NCBI GenBank assembly: GCA_025594325.1
Contig: JANHCV010000008.1
Coordinates: 620,001 to 684,000 of the forward strand
Direction of reading: 5' to 3'
From: Blastocladiella emersonii ATCC 22665
Lineage: Eukaryota; Blastocladiomycota; Blastocladiomycetes; Blastocladiales; Blastocladiaceae
Length of the DNA stretch: 64,000 nt
Shown: positions 9,973-20,038 of the stretch, in pieces
Numbering within the stretch: position 1 is the first letter of the stretch
How the letters are laid out: each line of letters begins with the position of its first letter
The notes under the pieces: model-generated
The model's database searches: none
What the model was told of the DNA's origin: nothing
Seen by the model: only the letters and a program-made list of their open reading frames with translations
Position numbers and translations under genes: made by a program

Positions 9973-10548
9973 TCATCGCATGAATGATACGTAACAGGTG
10001 TGCTGTAGAGCGGATCGGGCAGTGCTGAGCCCAAGCGCGCTCACCATGCCGTACAGTTTGTGGTGGATCTGCTTGGCCCGCAGCATGGCCAACCCGATTC
10101 GCGCCATACCGCGCAGTCCGGCTGACGTGACCCAGTGCTCGCGCGTCTCACACGACGGCTCGAGCCCCCGCGAGAGGTCGAGCACGTAGTCGGCAAGCGT
10201 CTTGTCCGCTTTGCCCGGATGCGGACGCGATCGTGGTGGCAGGACCTGCGGCCGCGCTGCGCGGGATAGCGACCGGAACGCGGTGTGGATCGCCATGGCC
10301 GCTTTCAGCGCGCTGGCGAGGCGTTCACGCAGCACGGCGTCGTGCTGTTTGACGCGCGGCAGCGAACGTAAAAGCGAGTGCTGGGCGAGTAGCGCTTCGC
10401 AGTAGCGACACTTGACGTCGCGCGTGGCCGGCGATGTGGTTGGGCTAGGCGACCTGTTGCTCGACAAGGGGTTGTGCGGCGAGCTGAGGTCTGCAGCGGA
10501 CGCGTCCTCGAAAAATCCGCGCGGCGCATTTTTTGGCCAGCTTGTCAA
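9973..10548 (-). pseudogene. Truncated paralogue of SR-rich knuckle protein B
   Basis: 191 codons without an ATG at the start, ending TGA. It matches the knuckle and C-terminal part of protein B: CRYC, a helical stretch AMAIHTAFRSLSRAARP aligning with TIQMALRTLSTRARP, and a later SRGLE/CE block. The N-terminal half and most of the RS tract are missing. The last knuckle cysteine is replaced by arginine (HDAVLR where B has HHDGRC), so the metal site is probably dead. It lies next to the broken A paralogue, in reversed A-B order relative to the intact pair. Confidence 0.5.
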
Positions 10549-10596
10549 TCCGAAAACGCTGTAACCATGATTCCATTTTAATTGTCATTTCTTCTC

Positions 10597-11160
10597 TCAG
10601 AGCCCGTCAATCACGGGCCCCAGTATTTGAACCAGCCGCTGCCGATCGGCCAGGACCAGCTTAAAGATCGCTTCCAGCACGCACCGGCCTGGGTAAACCG
10701 CGGCCGGGTACAGGAACCGTTCGCGGATGTGCGCGAGAGTGCGCTCGAAAGAAATGTCAAACCGACCGTTTGCCTCCCGCTTGAACTGCGGCCAATCAAC
10801 ACCAACAGCCCGCATGGCCACAACCACCACCTCAGCGAGCGCGTACGGATGAACGATTAGCGGACAGTTGTGGCGATCGTGGATGCGAAAAGCTGGAGGG
10901 CACAGGTCAGCGAACCTGTAACAGAAGCCGCAGCCAAGGCGCGCGGTGGTGGGGGACGGGCAGCGTGTACATGGCCGTTGGGGAAGGGGAACGCGACGCG
11001 AACCAGAGTTGCGCCGACGTGTGAAACGGTAACGGCCGGATCCCACGCATGCTTGAACAAGCTCTTCGGTTTCGGGCTTAGCGCGCTGTGCAGTCGCTTC
11101 GCGAAGCCCAGCTTAAACGTCACGACAGCGCAACAGCTGGCGATAGAATCATCCTCGGCA
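10597..11160 (-). pseudogene. Broken paralogue of Gag-like protein A
   Basis: Two frames together match the C-terminal third of protein A: FAKRLHSALSPKPKSLF with HAWDPAVTV in one, and after a shift near 10945 CGFCYRFADLCPP, HDRHNC and VGVDWPQFKREAN in the other, ending LGPVIDGL then TGA. The knuckle C-x2-C-x13-H-x4-C is conserved. The 5' part is missing and the sequence runs into a truncated LRR gene on the opposite strand at about 11160; the exact junction is uncertain. Confidence 0.55.
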
Positions 11161-11192
11161 GGGCGAAATTCATCGCCAAAAGTGGTGCCGAC

Positions 11193-11837
11193 ATGTTTTT
11201 TGATGGTGTCAATATTTGCCACATCCGAATCACTGAGGTTGGCGCCGCTGCCCTTGCCAAGGCCACGGTCGAAAACGGAACCATTCGCAAGGTGGTGCTC
11301 GGTCCTTGCGATATCACGTTCCCAGTACTGCGCGCGCTGCGTCTGCCAAATGTCCCGGATCTCACAACGCTGGACCTGTCGAGGAACTGGATCGGACACG
11401 GTGCGGTCGCCCCAGCACGTAGCTTTTCGTCAACGGCAGCACACTTAACAGACAGTGACGATGACATACTCGACACCCCATGCTTTCCGCCCGGCCTCCG
11501 CGCGCTTGATCTCAGATCGTGCCACTTGCGCTTCCGCGAAATCGCGCAACTTGTGCACCGCTTTCCGCCTGGCCTCGCCATCTTGTGTCTCTCGAACCAT
11601 CCGCTTGCCGACGCGGGTGTTGCCGAGCTTGCACACCATCTTCCGGCCGCCCTTGAGGACTTGAACCTCGCTTATACCAGGATCACAGATACAGGCATCG
11701 CCGCTATCATGTTGCGACTTCCTCAACGCCTCACCAGTCTTGACTTGAGCGGAAATACGGTCACTGACGCGTCCTTGGACGTGATTTTCAACAACTTGCG
11801 GCCCAATCTCACGCAGCGCACGCAGCTCAAGACGTGA
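11193..11837 (+). pseudogene. 5'-truncated LRR protein fragment
   Basis: A frame of 214 codons from ATG 11193 (open upstream to 11088) encodes RNI-type leucine-rich repeats: TTLDLSRNWIGHG, PGLRALDLRSCHL, AALEDLNLAYTRITDTG, RLTSLDLSGNTVTD. It aligns with the first half of the LRR domain of the full-length relative at 32579-34444. The N-terminal ankyrin-like region and the C-terminal repeats are absent. An intact frame with missing ends suggests fragmentation by rearrangement: a broken Gag-like copy on one side, the inverted-repeat arm at 11953 on the other. Confidence 0.6.
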
Positions 11838-12333
11838 ATGACGAGAATGGGTGGTGACGGCAAAAACAAGGAGTTTGTCAGTGAGTTCCATCGCCGAGTT
11901 CCTGACGGGCTCAAACTGATCATGTGTCGCTGACAGGAACGACGTCAGTCAAATCGAGGGCTAAAGCCCTCTTTCTAGACCGGGTCGCTGCCGGATAGGG
12001 TGCCGACGCTCACGTGAGCGCGATCCACGTGAGCGACCCAAAAACGCGTGACAGACGCGTCGTTTCTCATGTGACTGCTGTGGCGCAACGCGTCCTGGCC
12101 TTGCACGTAATCGGCCTCGGCCCAACCCGCGGAAGCGCCGCGCGGCGCCAACCACTCAAGGGCGAGCGGAGCGCGTTGCACCGACTCGCGTGCTTCGCGA
12201 GCTTCTGAGTTCAAGAGGATCGGAGCGATGTGAACGTAGGAGAACGAAAAGTATATCTTTGTGTGGGAGGAAACAAGAGTCTGCGCGAGTCTGCGCGAGG
12301 GGAATGAACAGAGTCGGGGCGGGAGCGAGTGCA

Positions 12334-13056
12334 TCAGGTCGACGAGGACAGGCGGCCGCTGCGGCGCCGCTTGGGCTGCGCCTCATGCTCGTCGTTGACG
12401 ACGCACTCCTCGTGCTCCTCCTCGGCGGCCGCGGCGGCGGTCGCCGCCGTGCGCTTCGTCGCGTTGGCGGTAGACGTCGGGACACCGGCTTGGTCGTCAC
12501 CGATGGCGGGGGGCGTGCACGCCGCAAGCGCCGCGGTTGTCGGAGCCGCAGCTGCGGCCGCGTCCTCCATGTCGCACCCGACCGACACGGAGTTCGAGTC
12601 CGGCACCCCCACGACGATCTTGTCGATGCTGCCGATCGCGATGAACGAGTGAGTCCAAATGGGGTCCGCGCAGCTCGGGAAGCCGCCGTACTTCTTGGTG
12701 CCGGTGTTCTTGCCGCCGGCGTTCTTGGTGTTGGCGGGCGAGTTGATGGCGGGCGACACGACAGCGAGTGGCTGGATCGCGTGCTCCTGCGTCACGGGCG
12801 CCGCGGCGGGCGAGACGACGGCGGCCGAGATGTCGACGGGCTGCTGGATCGTGAGCTGCTGCGCCGCGGGTTCCGCGGCAATCGAGGCGGCGACCTGCTG
12901 CACACCGTGACCAGCGGCGCCAGATGCGACGCCGTTTGCCGTGGCGCGGGCGGCCTGGTGCGCGGCGAGGTTGTTGACAAAGTTCTCGCAGCCGTCGCGC
13001 ATGCACTCGTGGTACACCTCCGTAGCCTCGTTGAGCTCGGCCCGCATGCCCTTCAT
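12334..13056 (-). CDS. Element-borne hypothetical protein with basic tail (right copy)
   Basis: Identical in sequence to the ORF at 3467-4189, on the mirror strand; see that entry for content. In this copy the ORF runs outward toward the element's 5' end, stopping (TGA) 380 bp before it. Confidence 0.45.
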   Translation of the reverse strand: MKGMRAELNEATEVYHECMRDGCENFVNNLAAHQAARATANGVASGAAGHGVQQVAASIAAEPAAQQLTIQQPVDISAAVVSPAAAPVTQEHAIQPLAVVSPAINSPANTKNAGGKNTGTKKYGGFPSCADPIWTHSFIAIGSIDKIVVGVPDSNSVSVGCDMEDAAAAAAPTTAALAACTPPAIGDDQAGVPTSTANATKRTAATAAAAAEEEHEECVVNDEHEAQPKRRRSGRLSSST

Positions 13057-15913
13057 CGTGTGCGGCACGCCTGCCGAGGTGAAGGCCTCGTCGCCGGGGA
13101 AGCCCGGGTCGTCGTCGGATTCTGACGAGTCCGACGCGTTCACGTCGCAGAGGAACCGCGGCCGCGGCGGTGCCGTCAGCGTTGCGCGAGCCGGACCCGT
13201 GCTTGGCGTCGTCGGTCAGTCGGAGAACGACATTGCTCTCGACCCGACTATCGTCAACTCGGACGTGGAGGGCATCCTGGCGGACAACGGCGAAACTGAG
13301 GCGAACCTCGAGCGCATCAAGAGCGTGACCTCTACGCTGATCCCTGGAATGGGCCACGGCATGATGGGCACCCTGCTCTTCCCCGACGTGCAGCCGTTCG
13401 GTGTCAACGCCGCGCATCCGCCGCCGTACCTCGAGACACCCATCTCGCCGACTGACGTCAAGAAGATCATGGCTCAACTATGCGCTGCCGCGGCTCAAGG
13501 TCATCCGACTGCGGATGTCGGCGCCGTACCTGTCGTTCCCGGGCCAGGGCAGCCGCCCATGATCGGTATTGTTCCCGCAGTGCCATCTGGAGCCTCGACA
13601 AACACATCTCAGCATGGTATCGACCCGTAAATGGCCGTCGACGTGCCCGAACCAGAACTCGGACCAGCCGTCGACGTTTGGCGCAGCGCCTTCACGACCA
13701 CGCCAACGGATCCTGACGCGCGCGCGCGGTTCCTCGTCACCAAGGCCGCGGACTCGATCAGCAACTTTGCCTGCGACACACGCGGCGACGAGTGGAGCGA
13801 CGAGAAGCAGCGCACTGTGCACACGCCCGCGTACGCGAGCCTCGCGCAGGTCTCGCTCAAGTTCAACCTCAACGAAGAGCAGCACCGCGCGTTCGTGCTC
13901 TTCCTCATGCCGCTCATCGACACTTTCATCGGCGGCAACGCGGGTATCGCAGACGCTGCGGCCTCGGCCGAGCAGAACGTGATCTTGTTGGGCCGCGACG
14001 ACGTCCAACATGTCGTCGGCACCGCGGCCCTCCCGCCCATGAGCAAGGACCGGACGCCGATCATCCTCACCGGCTCGGGCGGCACGGGCAAGTCGCGCGT
14101 CGTCGATGCGATCCGATACTTTCTCGCGTCCTGGAACCGGGAATAGTGCCTCATGGTCATGGCCATGACCGGGATCGCGGCCGCCAACATTGGCGGTACG
14201 ACCATCCACGCCGCGTTCTCTTTTTCGCTAAGGCCAAAAAAAAAAAACAGCCCGGACGTGGCCCGTTTGCGTACCGATCCTGCGGTTGTCATCGCGTGGA
14301 AAGGACGTCTCGGCGTCGTCATCGACGAGTTCTCCATGTGCGACGCGACTTTACTCGGCCGTATCGACGCGAACCTGCGCCTCCTGCGGCGGTGCGACGA
14401 ACCATTCGGCGGGTGCATCGTCATGCTCGCTGGCGATCATTTACAGCTGCCTCCCGTCAACGGAACTGCCCTGTACAAGGTGCCCGCCGTGCTCAACGAC
14501 GCGCCGGACTCGTTCTACCTGCGCATGACGTCAAATCAATTGACGGTCCCCGAGCACGTGGATCGAGGCCAGGTCGCGTACTGGCGCACTACACGCGCTG
14601 TTCGTCTCGTGAAGAGCAACCGATTTGTTGACGATCGACCATGGGGCAACGAAGTGGACGCGCTCCGCCTCGTCAAGGCGTCGGACACGCTGTGCGACCT
14701 GATCAACTTGCGTACGACCACTCAGCTTCAGCAGCAGGTCGACGAAAACGGCATCAACGTCCTCAAGGAGATCCTCAAGAAGCCCGGACTCACGGTTATC
14801 GCGCCCGACAACCACACGCGCCACGCCTTCAACCTGCTCGACACGCGGCTCGCAGCAGCAAACCCGAACCGCATCGTGTACCAGATCAAGGGCAGCATCA
14901 CGCGCCCGCGTGATAGGCGCCGCACGCGTGAACGCGTCGCCATCTGCGACAAGGACGTGTTCCGCCTCGGAGGAGAGCCAGAAACCACGACTGAACTGCC
15001 GGCCATCCTCGAGCTCTTTGTCGGAATGGAGATGCGCGTCAAGACCAACCAGTGCGTAGCAAAGGGGTGCGCGAACGGTGCGGTTGGCGTCGTGCACCAC
15101 ATCGACTGGAAGCCCGAAACCACGTTCACGCGAACCGCGTCCAACATGTACCGGCCATCCTGCGCTCCACTCAACGTGTGGATCGACCTGCCCGACGCTC
15201 CTCGTGGCCCTCGCTTCCCAGGCATGCCGGCCGCGTGGCCTGACACGGTCATCCCGCTTGCCGTGGAGAGGAAGGACTTCCTGTACATGGCGGGCGGTTC
15301 CACATCGCGAGAGCGGGTCGTCAGCACAACGGGGGATTCGCTCCCGCTCTGTGTCAACAACAACACCAAGACCAACAGGAGCAAGTATCCTAATCATGTC
15401 GTCGCGCACATCGAGAAGCACCCGATGGTGCCAGCCTTCGCCATGACGGTCCACGGGGTTCAAGGCGGGACCAAGAACGCCATCGCCCTGGTAGATCTGC
15501 GTCCCGCGGGCATGGAGCGTCTCATCAGCGGCGCTTCCCTGTACGTGGCGTTATCGCGGCTTCGTCGCTCAAAGTACCTGTGTGTGCTTCAGCCGATCCC
15601 AAGAGCCGTGCTCAAGTCCATGAAGCCGGATCCACTCGCAGTGGCCGAGGACAAGCGGCTCCAGATGCTCGACGAGCTGACCAAGACCGCTTTCGATCAA
15701 GGTACAGCCATCGCACCAGGCAACCCGCGCATCGCTAAACTCTTCGACGACGCGATTCTCTTCTCGCGCCAGCACGCGGCTGAAAAGCTAGTCGCCGAGC
15801 GCGCGTCTGATGCTCTCAACGCAAGGTTTCGGCGATTGGCCAAGAAACGTGCTGGAGGCGAGGAGGCTCACAGAACGCCAAGAAACAGAAAACACAGTAG
15901 AGTATTAACGTAG
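12941..15913 (+). pseudogene. PIF1-type helicase frame with two in-frame stops (right copy)
   Basis: Identical to 610-3582. Here TAA lies at 13628-13630 and TAG at 14144-14146. Downstream of TAG a 586-codon frame (14153-15913) is fully open through the Walker B, GDHLQLPPV and C-terminal VALSRL motifs. Both copies have both stops, so the stops predate the duplication. Confidence 0.75.
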
Positions 15914-16052
15914 TGTATTCCATCATCTAATCCATCGATAGCACGATTTCCATAGCTCGATCACCTAAATCTCCTGTGCGGGACGCACGCGACAGCACCT
16001 CCATCAGTCGTGCACCATACGTGGCGGGGGCTTTAGCCCTCGATTGACAACC

Positions 16053-16067
16053 AAACGCGAAGCGTTT
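16053..16067 (+). terminator. Predicted 3'-terminal hairpin of the rolling-circle element
   Basis: Stem AAACGC/GCGTTT with loop GAA, ending 12 nt before the CTCAAG terminus. The same hairpin is at 29941-29955, and a one-mismatch version is at 31804-31818. It acts as a transposition terminator in Helitron-class elements; it is not a transcription terminator. Confidence 0.55.
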
Positions 16068-16154
16068 AGGTGCCTCAAGTATAATTATGATCCATGATGT
16101 ACGTTCGGTCGAGGCACGATGGGGAGAGTCGACGTGTTCCGGCGCGCTCGACAC

Positions 16155-16268
16155 GAAGGCGCACCGGGGTGGCTGAGGCCCACGCGGTCCCCGCGTGACC
16201 GGATTTGCACGCGTTTTGCTCTGGATTCGCTTGCTCAGGATTTGCTTGCTAAACCCCGCAAACCCTCC
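16155..16268 (+). repeat. 114-bp dispersed repeat, copy 3
   Basis: Shared with 6471-6584 and, by mirror, with 255-368. It ends at CCCTCCA about 100 bp upstream of the Gag-like gene start. Between the repeat and the gene, codons reading DASAAELRSPHH resemble the start of the truncated protein-B paralogue at 9973-10548 (DASAADLSSPHN). A remnant of a B gene therefore precedes this A gene too. Confidence 0.75.
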
Positions 16269-16369
16269 AATGCCTTGATGGGTTCGACGCGGCGCTCATT
16301 TTCTCGTGACGCGTCTGCCGCCGAACTTCGCTCTCCGCACCACATGCGACCACGCTCACCACCCTTGCC

Positions 16370-18094
16370 ATGAATACCTCGCGCACTCCATGCAACGAAC
16401 TCGCGCGAGCTATGCCATTGCCAACCGGGAGTCTCGGCGAAAACCTTGCACAATATTTGTCCACGCAGCAGCTGCCGGCCGACACCGCTGAGCTCCTGCT
16501 CGTCGTGCAGGCCGTGATCCGCAAGGGCATGGATCTGCGCGCGACGCACGTTGGCCTTTCGCTAGAGTTTCGGTCACAATGCAATTCGGACGAGTCCGCT
16601 AAATCCGTTCGCTCGCGTGCGACGGTGCTTGGGATCGCGATCGCAGACCTCATCAAGCTGTGCACCTCGATTGAGCATCACTGCCGCACACGCTCTCTTC
16701 TCGGTTCTCTGACCTCGCTCTCCAAGCTGTCACTTCCGCTTCCGTTCCTCGAGCAAGCACTAGCGGCAGCCCCCGGCCCCGAACCTGGCGTCACCCTCGC
16801 GGCACCCGAATCGTCGCACCGGCGATCGTATGACACACGCTACCAGAAGCTGATTCGCGAAGAAGGGCCGCTGCTTGGCTCCCGCGGCCAAGGCAAAGCT
16901 CGGTTCGTTCCCGACTCGCACGAATTTATTGAACGCTTGTGCGATCTTGTGCCCGACATCCCGCTTGGCCAAGCGCTCTACCTCTGCCGCTTCAATGTTC
17001 CCAAACCCGTCTACCACGTCCTAGCCGTTTTTCTACGCGAATCGGCGAACGACAGGGAGGCGCACCGCGTGTTCCTCAGGGCCGCCGACCCGTACTGGCA
17101 CAGCGACTGGGTCAGACGGCTTCACCGGCTCAAGCCGTGGCCGGGCAGTACCGTCGGGGAGTATTTTGCCGAGTTCCACGCGCTGCTTGCCGAGGCGATT
17201 GATATTGACGACCCCATGATCGGCTCGGAGCGGGCGATCAAGAACGTTTTCTTTGACAAGCTGTACACCGCGCTCGGGAGTTGCGCGGATCCGATCTTCG
17301 CCATGGCCAATGATCCGTCCGCGACGATGGCTGCTGCGGCCACCCGTTTCGCTTCCCTCGCGATTCCGCACTTGGCGACGCCAGTTCAGTCCCCGACCGC
17401 TCCCCATGCTTCGTTCATCAGCCCAAAAGGCAGCTGCGTGTTCTGCGCAGCACTCGAGCTTCATCGCCCCGAGGCCATCTCTCACACCGCTCGGGTGTGC
17501 AACAACATGCACCGCGCGAATCACTTTGGCATCATGCTCGCCGAGGGTTTGTTCCTGGCAAACGTCACGGCTCCACGCAATGTTTGGAGGGGAGCTTGCC
17601 CGACGCCCGACTTGATCCAGGCCTTGATGGACTTGCACCTCCAGGTCAGCGGTCGCGCACGCTCAATGCCCCCAGGTGACGGCCAAGTCAAGGTCATGCG
17701 CTGCGCCGAGCTAATTGGAGCGCTCTTTGCGCTCCTCACCAAGAATATCTCGTTCGAGCCTCCGATTTGGGCAGTCGACGCGGTGAAGAACATTTGGCAG
17801 GCCGCACATATCCTGTCCGTCAAGTCAAACATGAAAATCTGGCTCAGTTTGTTATGTTTCGCACATCGCGCCATAAATTTTGATTGCTCTCCCATCTCCC
17901 GCGTCCACAAACGGAAAACGCACGGCATCGCGCACAGATGTATTAAAACTTCGCACGGATGTATGAAAAACATGGGGGACAGCGTAGGGCAACAACGACA
18001 CTTCACAGGAGCTCCAAGAACGCAATCACCCGGATTGTCAACTTCCCGTCAACAAACGCTTTCGGGGGTGAGCAATTGTAAGCCCAACGGTTGA
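16370..18094 (+). CDS. Gag-like protein A2 with extended zinc knuckle
   Basis: ATG-initiated ORF of 574 codons, stop TGA. Residues about 214-270 hold VYHVLAVFLRESAND, HRVFLRAADPYW and STVGEYFAEFHALLAEA, parallel to gene A at 6733 and like an LTR-element capsid segment. Near residue 356 is CVFC then HTARVC (C-x2-C-x12-H-x4-C). The last roughly 90 codons (after about 17830) look non-coding and run antisense over the end of the BTB gene, so the true C-terminus is probably earlier or spliced. The first 51 codons lie inside the inverted repeat and are duplicated at 1-153. No polymerase, protease or integrase follows. Confidence 0.6.
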   Translation: MNTSRTPCNELARAMPLPTGSLGENLAQYLSTQQLPADTAELLLVVQAVIRKGMDLRATHVGLSLEFRSQCNSDESAKSVRSRATVLGIAIADLIKLCTSIEHHCRTRSLLGSLTSLSKLSLPLPFLEQALAAAPGPEPGVTLAAPESSHRRSYDTRYQKLIREEGPLLGSRGQGKARFVPDSHEFIERLCDLVPDIPLGQALYLCRFNVPKPVYHVLAVFLRESANDREAHRVFLRAADPYWHSDWVRRLHRLKPWPGSTVGEYFAEFHALLAEAIDIDDPMIGSERAIKNVFFDKLYTALGSCADPIFAMANDPSATMAAAATRFASLAIPHLATPVQSPTAPHASFISPKGSCVFCAALELHRPEAISHTARVCNNMHRANHFGIMLAEGLFLANVTAPRNVWRGACPTPDLIQALMDLHLQVSGRARSMPPGDGQVKVMRCAELIGALFALLTKNISFEPPIWAVDAVKNIWQAAHILSVKSNMKIWLSLLCFAHRAINFDCSPISRVHKRKTHGIAHRCIKTSHGCMKNMGDSVGQQRHFTGAPRTQSPGLSTSRQQTLSGVSNCKPNG

Positions 18095-19621
18095 AGTTTG
18101 CACGCGGGACGCACCACACCAGCCTGCTTGGGGCGATACGATGCGCGCCCGGTGAAAGTACGCATGGTAGGGAAACTCTGGGAAGGGCCAAATACGCAAA
18201 GAACCGCACCCGTTGCAACGATTTTTCGCGAGGATCGACATACGGTGCAGGTGCGCCCGCGTCGCAAAGCAGGCTAAATTGGTTGACAGAGCATGTCAGA
18301 AAGGTCACGGTCATCGCCACCAGTAATTTGGAGCGACGTACAGCGTGATCTCGAACTGATCGGGCTTCTCCTTGTCGCGCTTGGCGCAAACCCGACGAAA
18401 AACACCGCCAAAGAACACGGGATCTGTTACAGCCGACTCGGAATCCGTATCGGCCGTGAAGGAAAGCGTAATACGCGAGTTGTGTCGCCGCGAAACAGCG
18501 CTAGGATCGGCTACAAGCTGACCCTTCGACTGATCCAAGTCGCGTTCGCTTCCAAGCGGACTGTTCCATTGGATATAATCAAGCCCTGACGTCGGCGGTT
18601 GAGGATATCCAGGTTGAGGCAGTCGTTCATCCTCCTTCTTCGCCTTGAGCGTCGCGGCGCGAAGCAAGTGCGCGTCGAAAGCAGAAGCACGGACTCGCAA
18701 AAACGAAGTCGGGATCGTTTTGGGCGAACGCGCTGGAGAACACCCGGAACAGCTCGTCGTCGGACATGTTGGCAAATTTGACGGCGCGCAAAATATCCGA
18801 CGCGGGCACCTTGAGGTCGGCGAGAAATTCGAAGAACTGGAACTCCGAGGGAATCCAGAAAGTTGGCGAACAAACGATGCGAGAGACGAGCTTGGATTCA
18901 CACTGCGCCAGGATCGCGCGTGTGATAGGATGCGTGCCAAGAAATTCGAGATGCGCAATGGTGAGAGGAAGAAGCTCAGTGATAGGTTTAGGAAGCTCGC
19001 CCTCCGAGCAAAATGCCATCATGCGCGTGACAAGGGAGACGAAAGCCGGCGATGGCGGACCAGCAATGGCCGAGCAGTTGGCAACCTGGTCCATGTAGTA
19101 CTCGCGGCAAGCATTTATGAGAGGGGGGAGATCTAAATGCGGGAGCGCTGATTTAGCGATCGCTTCATACCGCACCAGAAGCAGGCGTACCGAAGAAGAG
19201 GGCCGCATCAAGGATATCCATGAGGTTGACGGTGGACATGCGCGCGGCCAGAACCTTGGTGCAGGCGCCGTACATGGCGGCGACGGCGGTTTCCCAGGCA
19301 TAAATAGCGCGTGGCTCGTTGTCGCTGTGCCCCGAATGCGTAAAATTGACTTGAATGACGCCACTGTCGCCGGTGTGATGCCAAACGTCACTGAGAAGCG
19401 CTCGGAGAAATGGGCTCTGGATAAGCATGGATAAGCATGGACCGATGCAAAGAATAGGACTTGCCGCGAAACAAGACGGTCACGTCCGACTCGTCGCCGC
19501 TCACGGCGAGGCGCTGCAAGTGACGAACGGCTGCTGGATACTTTACGGTGCATTTGCACTCGGTGGCGAGCGACTCGGCAAAACTCGGTAAAGCTTCATT
19601 CGTTGCATCAGGTTGGTCCAT
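18003..19621 (-). pseudogene. BTB/POZ-domain protein with conserved C-terminal domain, frameshifted
   Basis: Starts at ATG 19621 (MDQPDATNEA). The BTB core reads DESDVTVLFRGKSYSLHRSML. A 10-bp tandem duplication (ATAAGCATGG twice, 19421-19440) shifts the frame at that point. An intron-like 48-nt segment (gtacgc to atcag) follows the BTB domain, then a helical BACK-like region (HPITRAILAQCESKLVSRI). A one-base insertion near 18690-18700 shifts again. The end holds DPVFFGGVFRRV and DPREKSLQRVRFF, ending FLELL then TGA. A paralogue is at 59047-60705. BTB proteins normally act as adaptors, often for cullin-3 ligases. Two frame breaks argue for a pseudogene or sequence errors. Confidence 0.65.
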
Positions 19622-20038
19622 TTCTAGGAGTGTTGCTTCCACTGATACCAGGGGAGGACGAGCGGGCGAGATCGAGCACGGGAGAGCAAGCCAGCGAGCA
19701 AACTGTGTTCGGCTCACGTGGGCCGTCCGCGCCGCAACGTGATTTCTCGACACGTCCCACGCCGCGAGTCTCGCACCGAGCTTCCCGCGGTCGAACGCGA
19801 GCATGAGCACACGGCCAGGGCAACGCGAACAAGCCGACTCGATATCGGGCCGCCCGTCGGTCGGCCTTGCGAGGTTCCTCGCGTCGGCCCTACCTCTGAT
19901 CAGGCTGCCGCCAGCGAGACTTCCGTTCGAATCGTGCCAGACGCTCCTGCCCGCGCTCATGAACGCCAAGTAGCGCTCCGTCCTGCTCCGTCCCCAAAGT
20001 CCAGACGCAAAAATGCATTGATCAAAATTAGACCCCTC
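19622..20038. other. Intergenic region upstream of the BTB gene
   Basis: No gene supported. Contains the presumed BTB promoter and the 3' flank of the gamma-glutamyltransferase gene. ORFs here lack coherent composition. Confidence 0.4.

Larger units (their letters stand above)
11954..16079 (+). mobile_element. Helitron2/Helentron-like rolling-circle element, right copy
   Basis: The 5' end is TCGAGGGCTAAAGCC, preceded by A, and overlaps a small palindrome (GAGGGCTAAAGCCCTC). The 3' region holds the exact inverse, GGCTTTAGCCCTCGA (16029-16043), not at the tip but 36 bp inside. It is followed by a perfect hairpin AAACGCGAAGCGTTT (16053-16067) and, 12 nt later, the end CTCAAG with T after it. 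Asymmetric inverted repeats plus a subterminal hairpin are hallmarks of Helentron-type rolling-circle transposons. Two non-autonomous relatives at 29967 and 31831 share the same 3' tail and define it. The element encodes a PIF1-type helicase frame and one ORF on the opposite strand. No HUH nuclease was found. Confidence 0.65.
11953..16522. repeat. Right arm of the giant inverted repeat
   Basis: Reverse complement of 1-4570. The match is cut on the outer side only by the window start, so the true arm may be longer. The inner limit is sharp at 11953, one base outside the element's TC 5' terminus. The spacer is 7382 bp. The arm contains the element, a short AT-rich flank, the 114-bp repeat and the start of the Gag-like gene at 16370. 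Confidence 0.95.

Noticed and set aside
6471-16268. 114-bp repeat as a long terminal repeat of a Gag element
   Set aside because: Orientation relative to the Gag-like genes is inconsistent, there is no primer-binding site or polypurine tract, and no polymerase.
17830-18094. C-terminal 90 codons of Gag-like A2 as real protein
   Set aside because: Composition changes and the stretch is antisense to the conserved end of the BTB gene; probably read-through of non-coding sequence.
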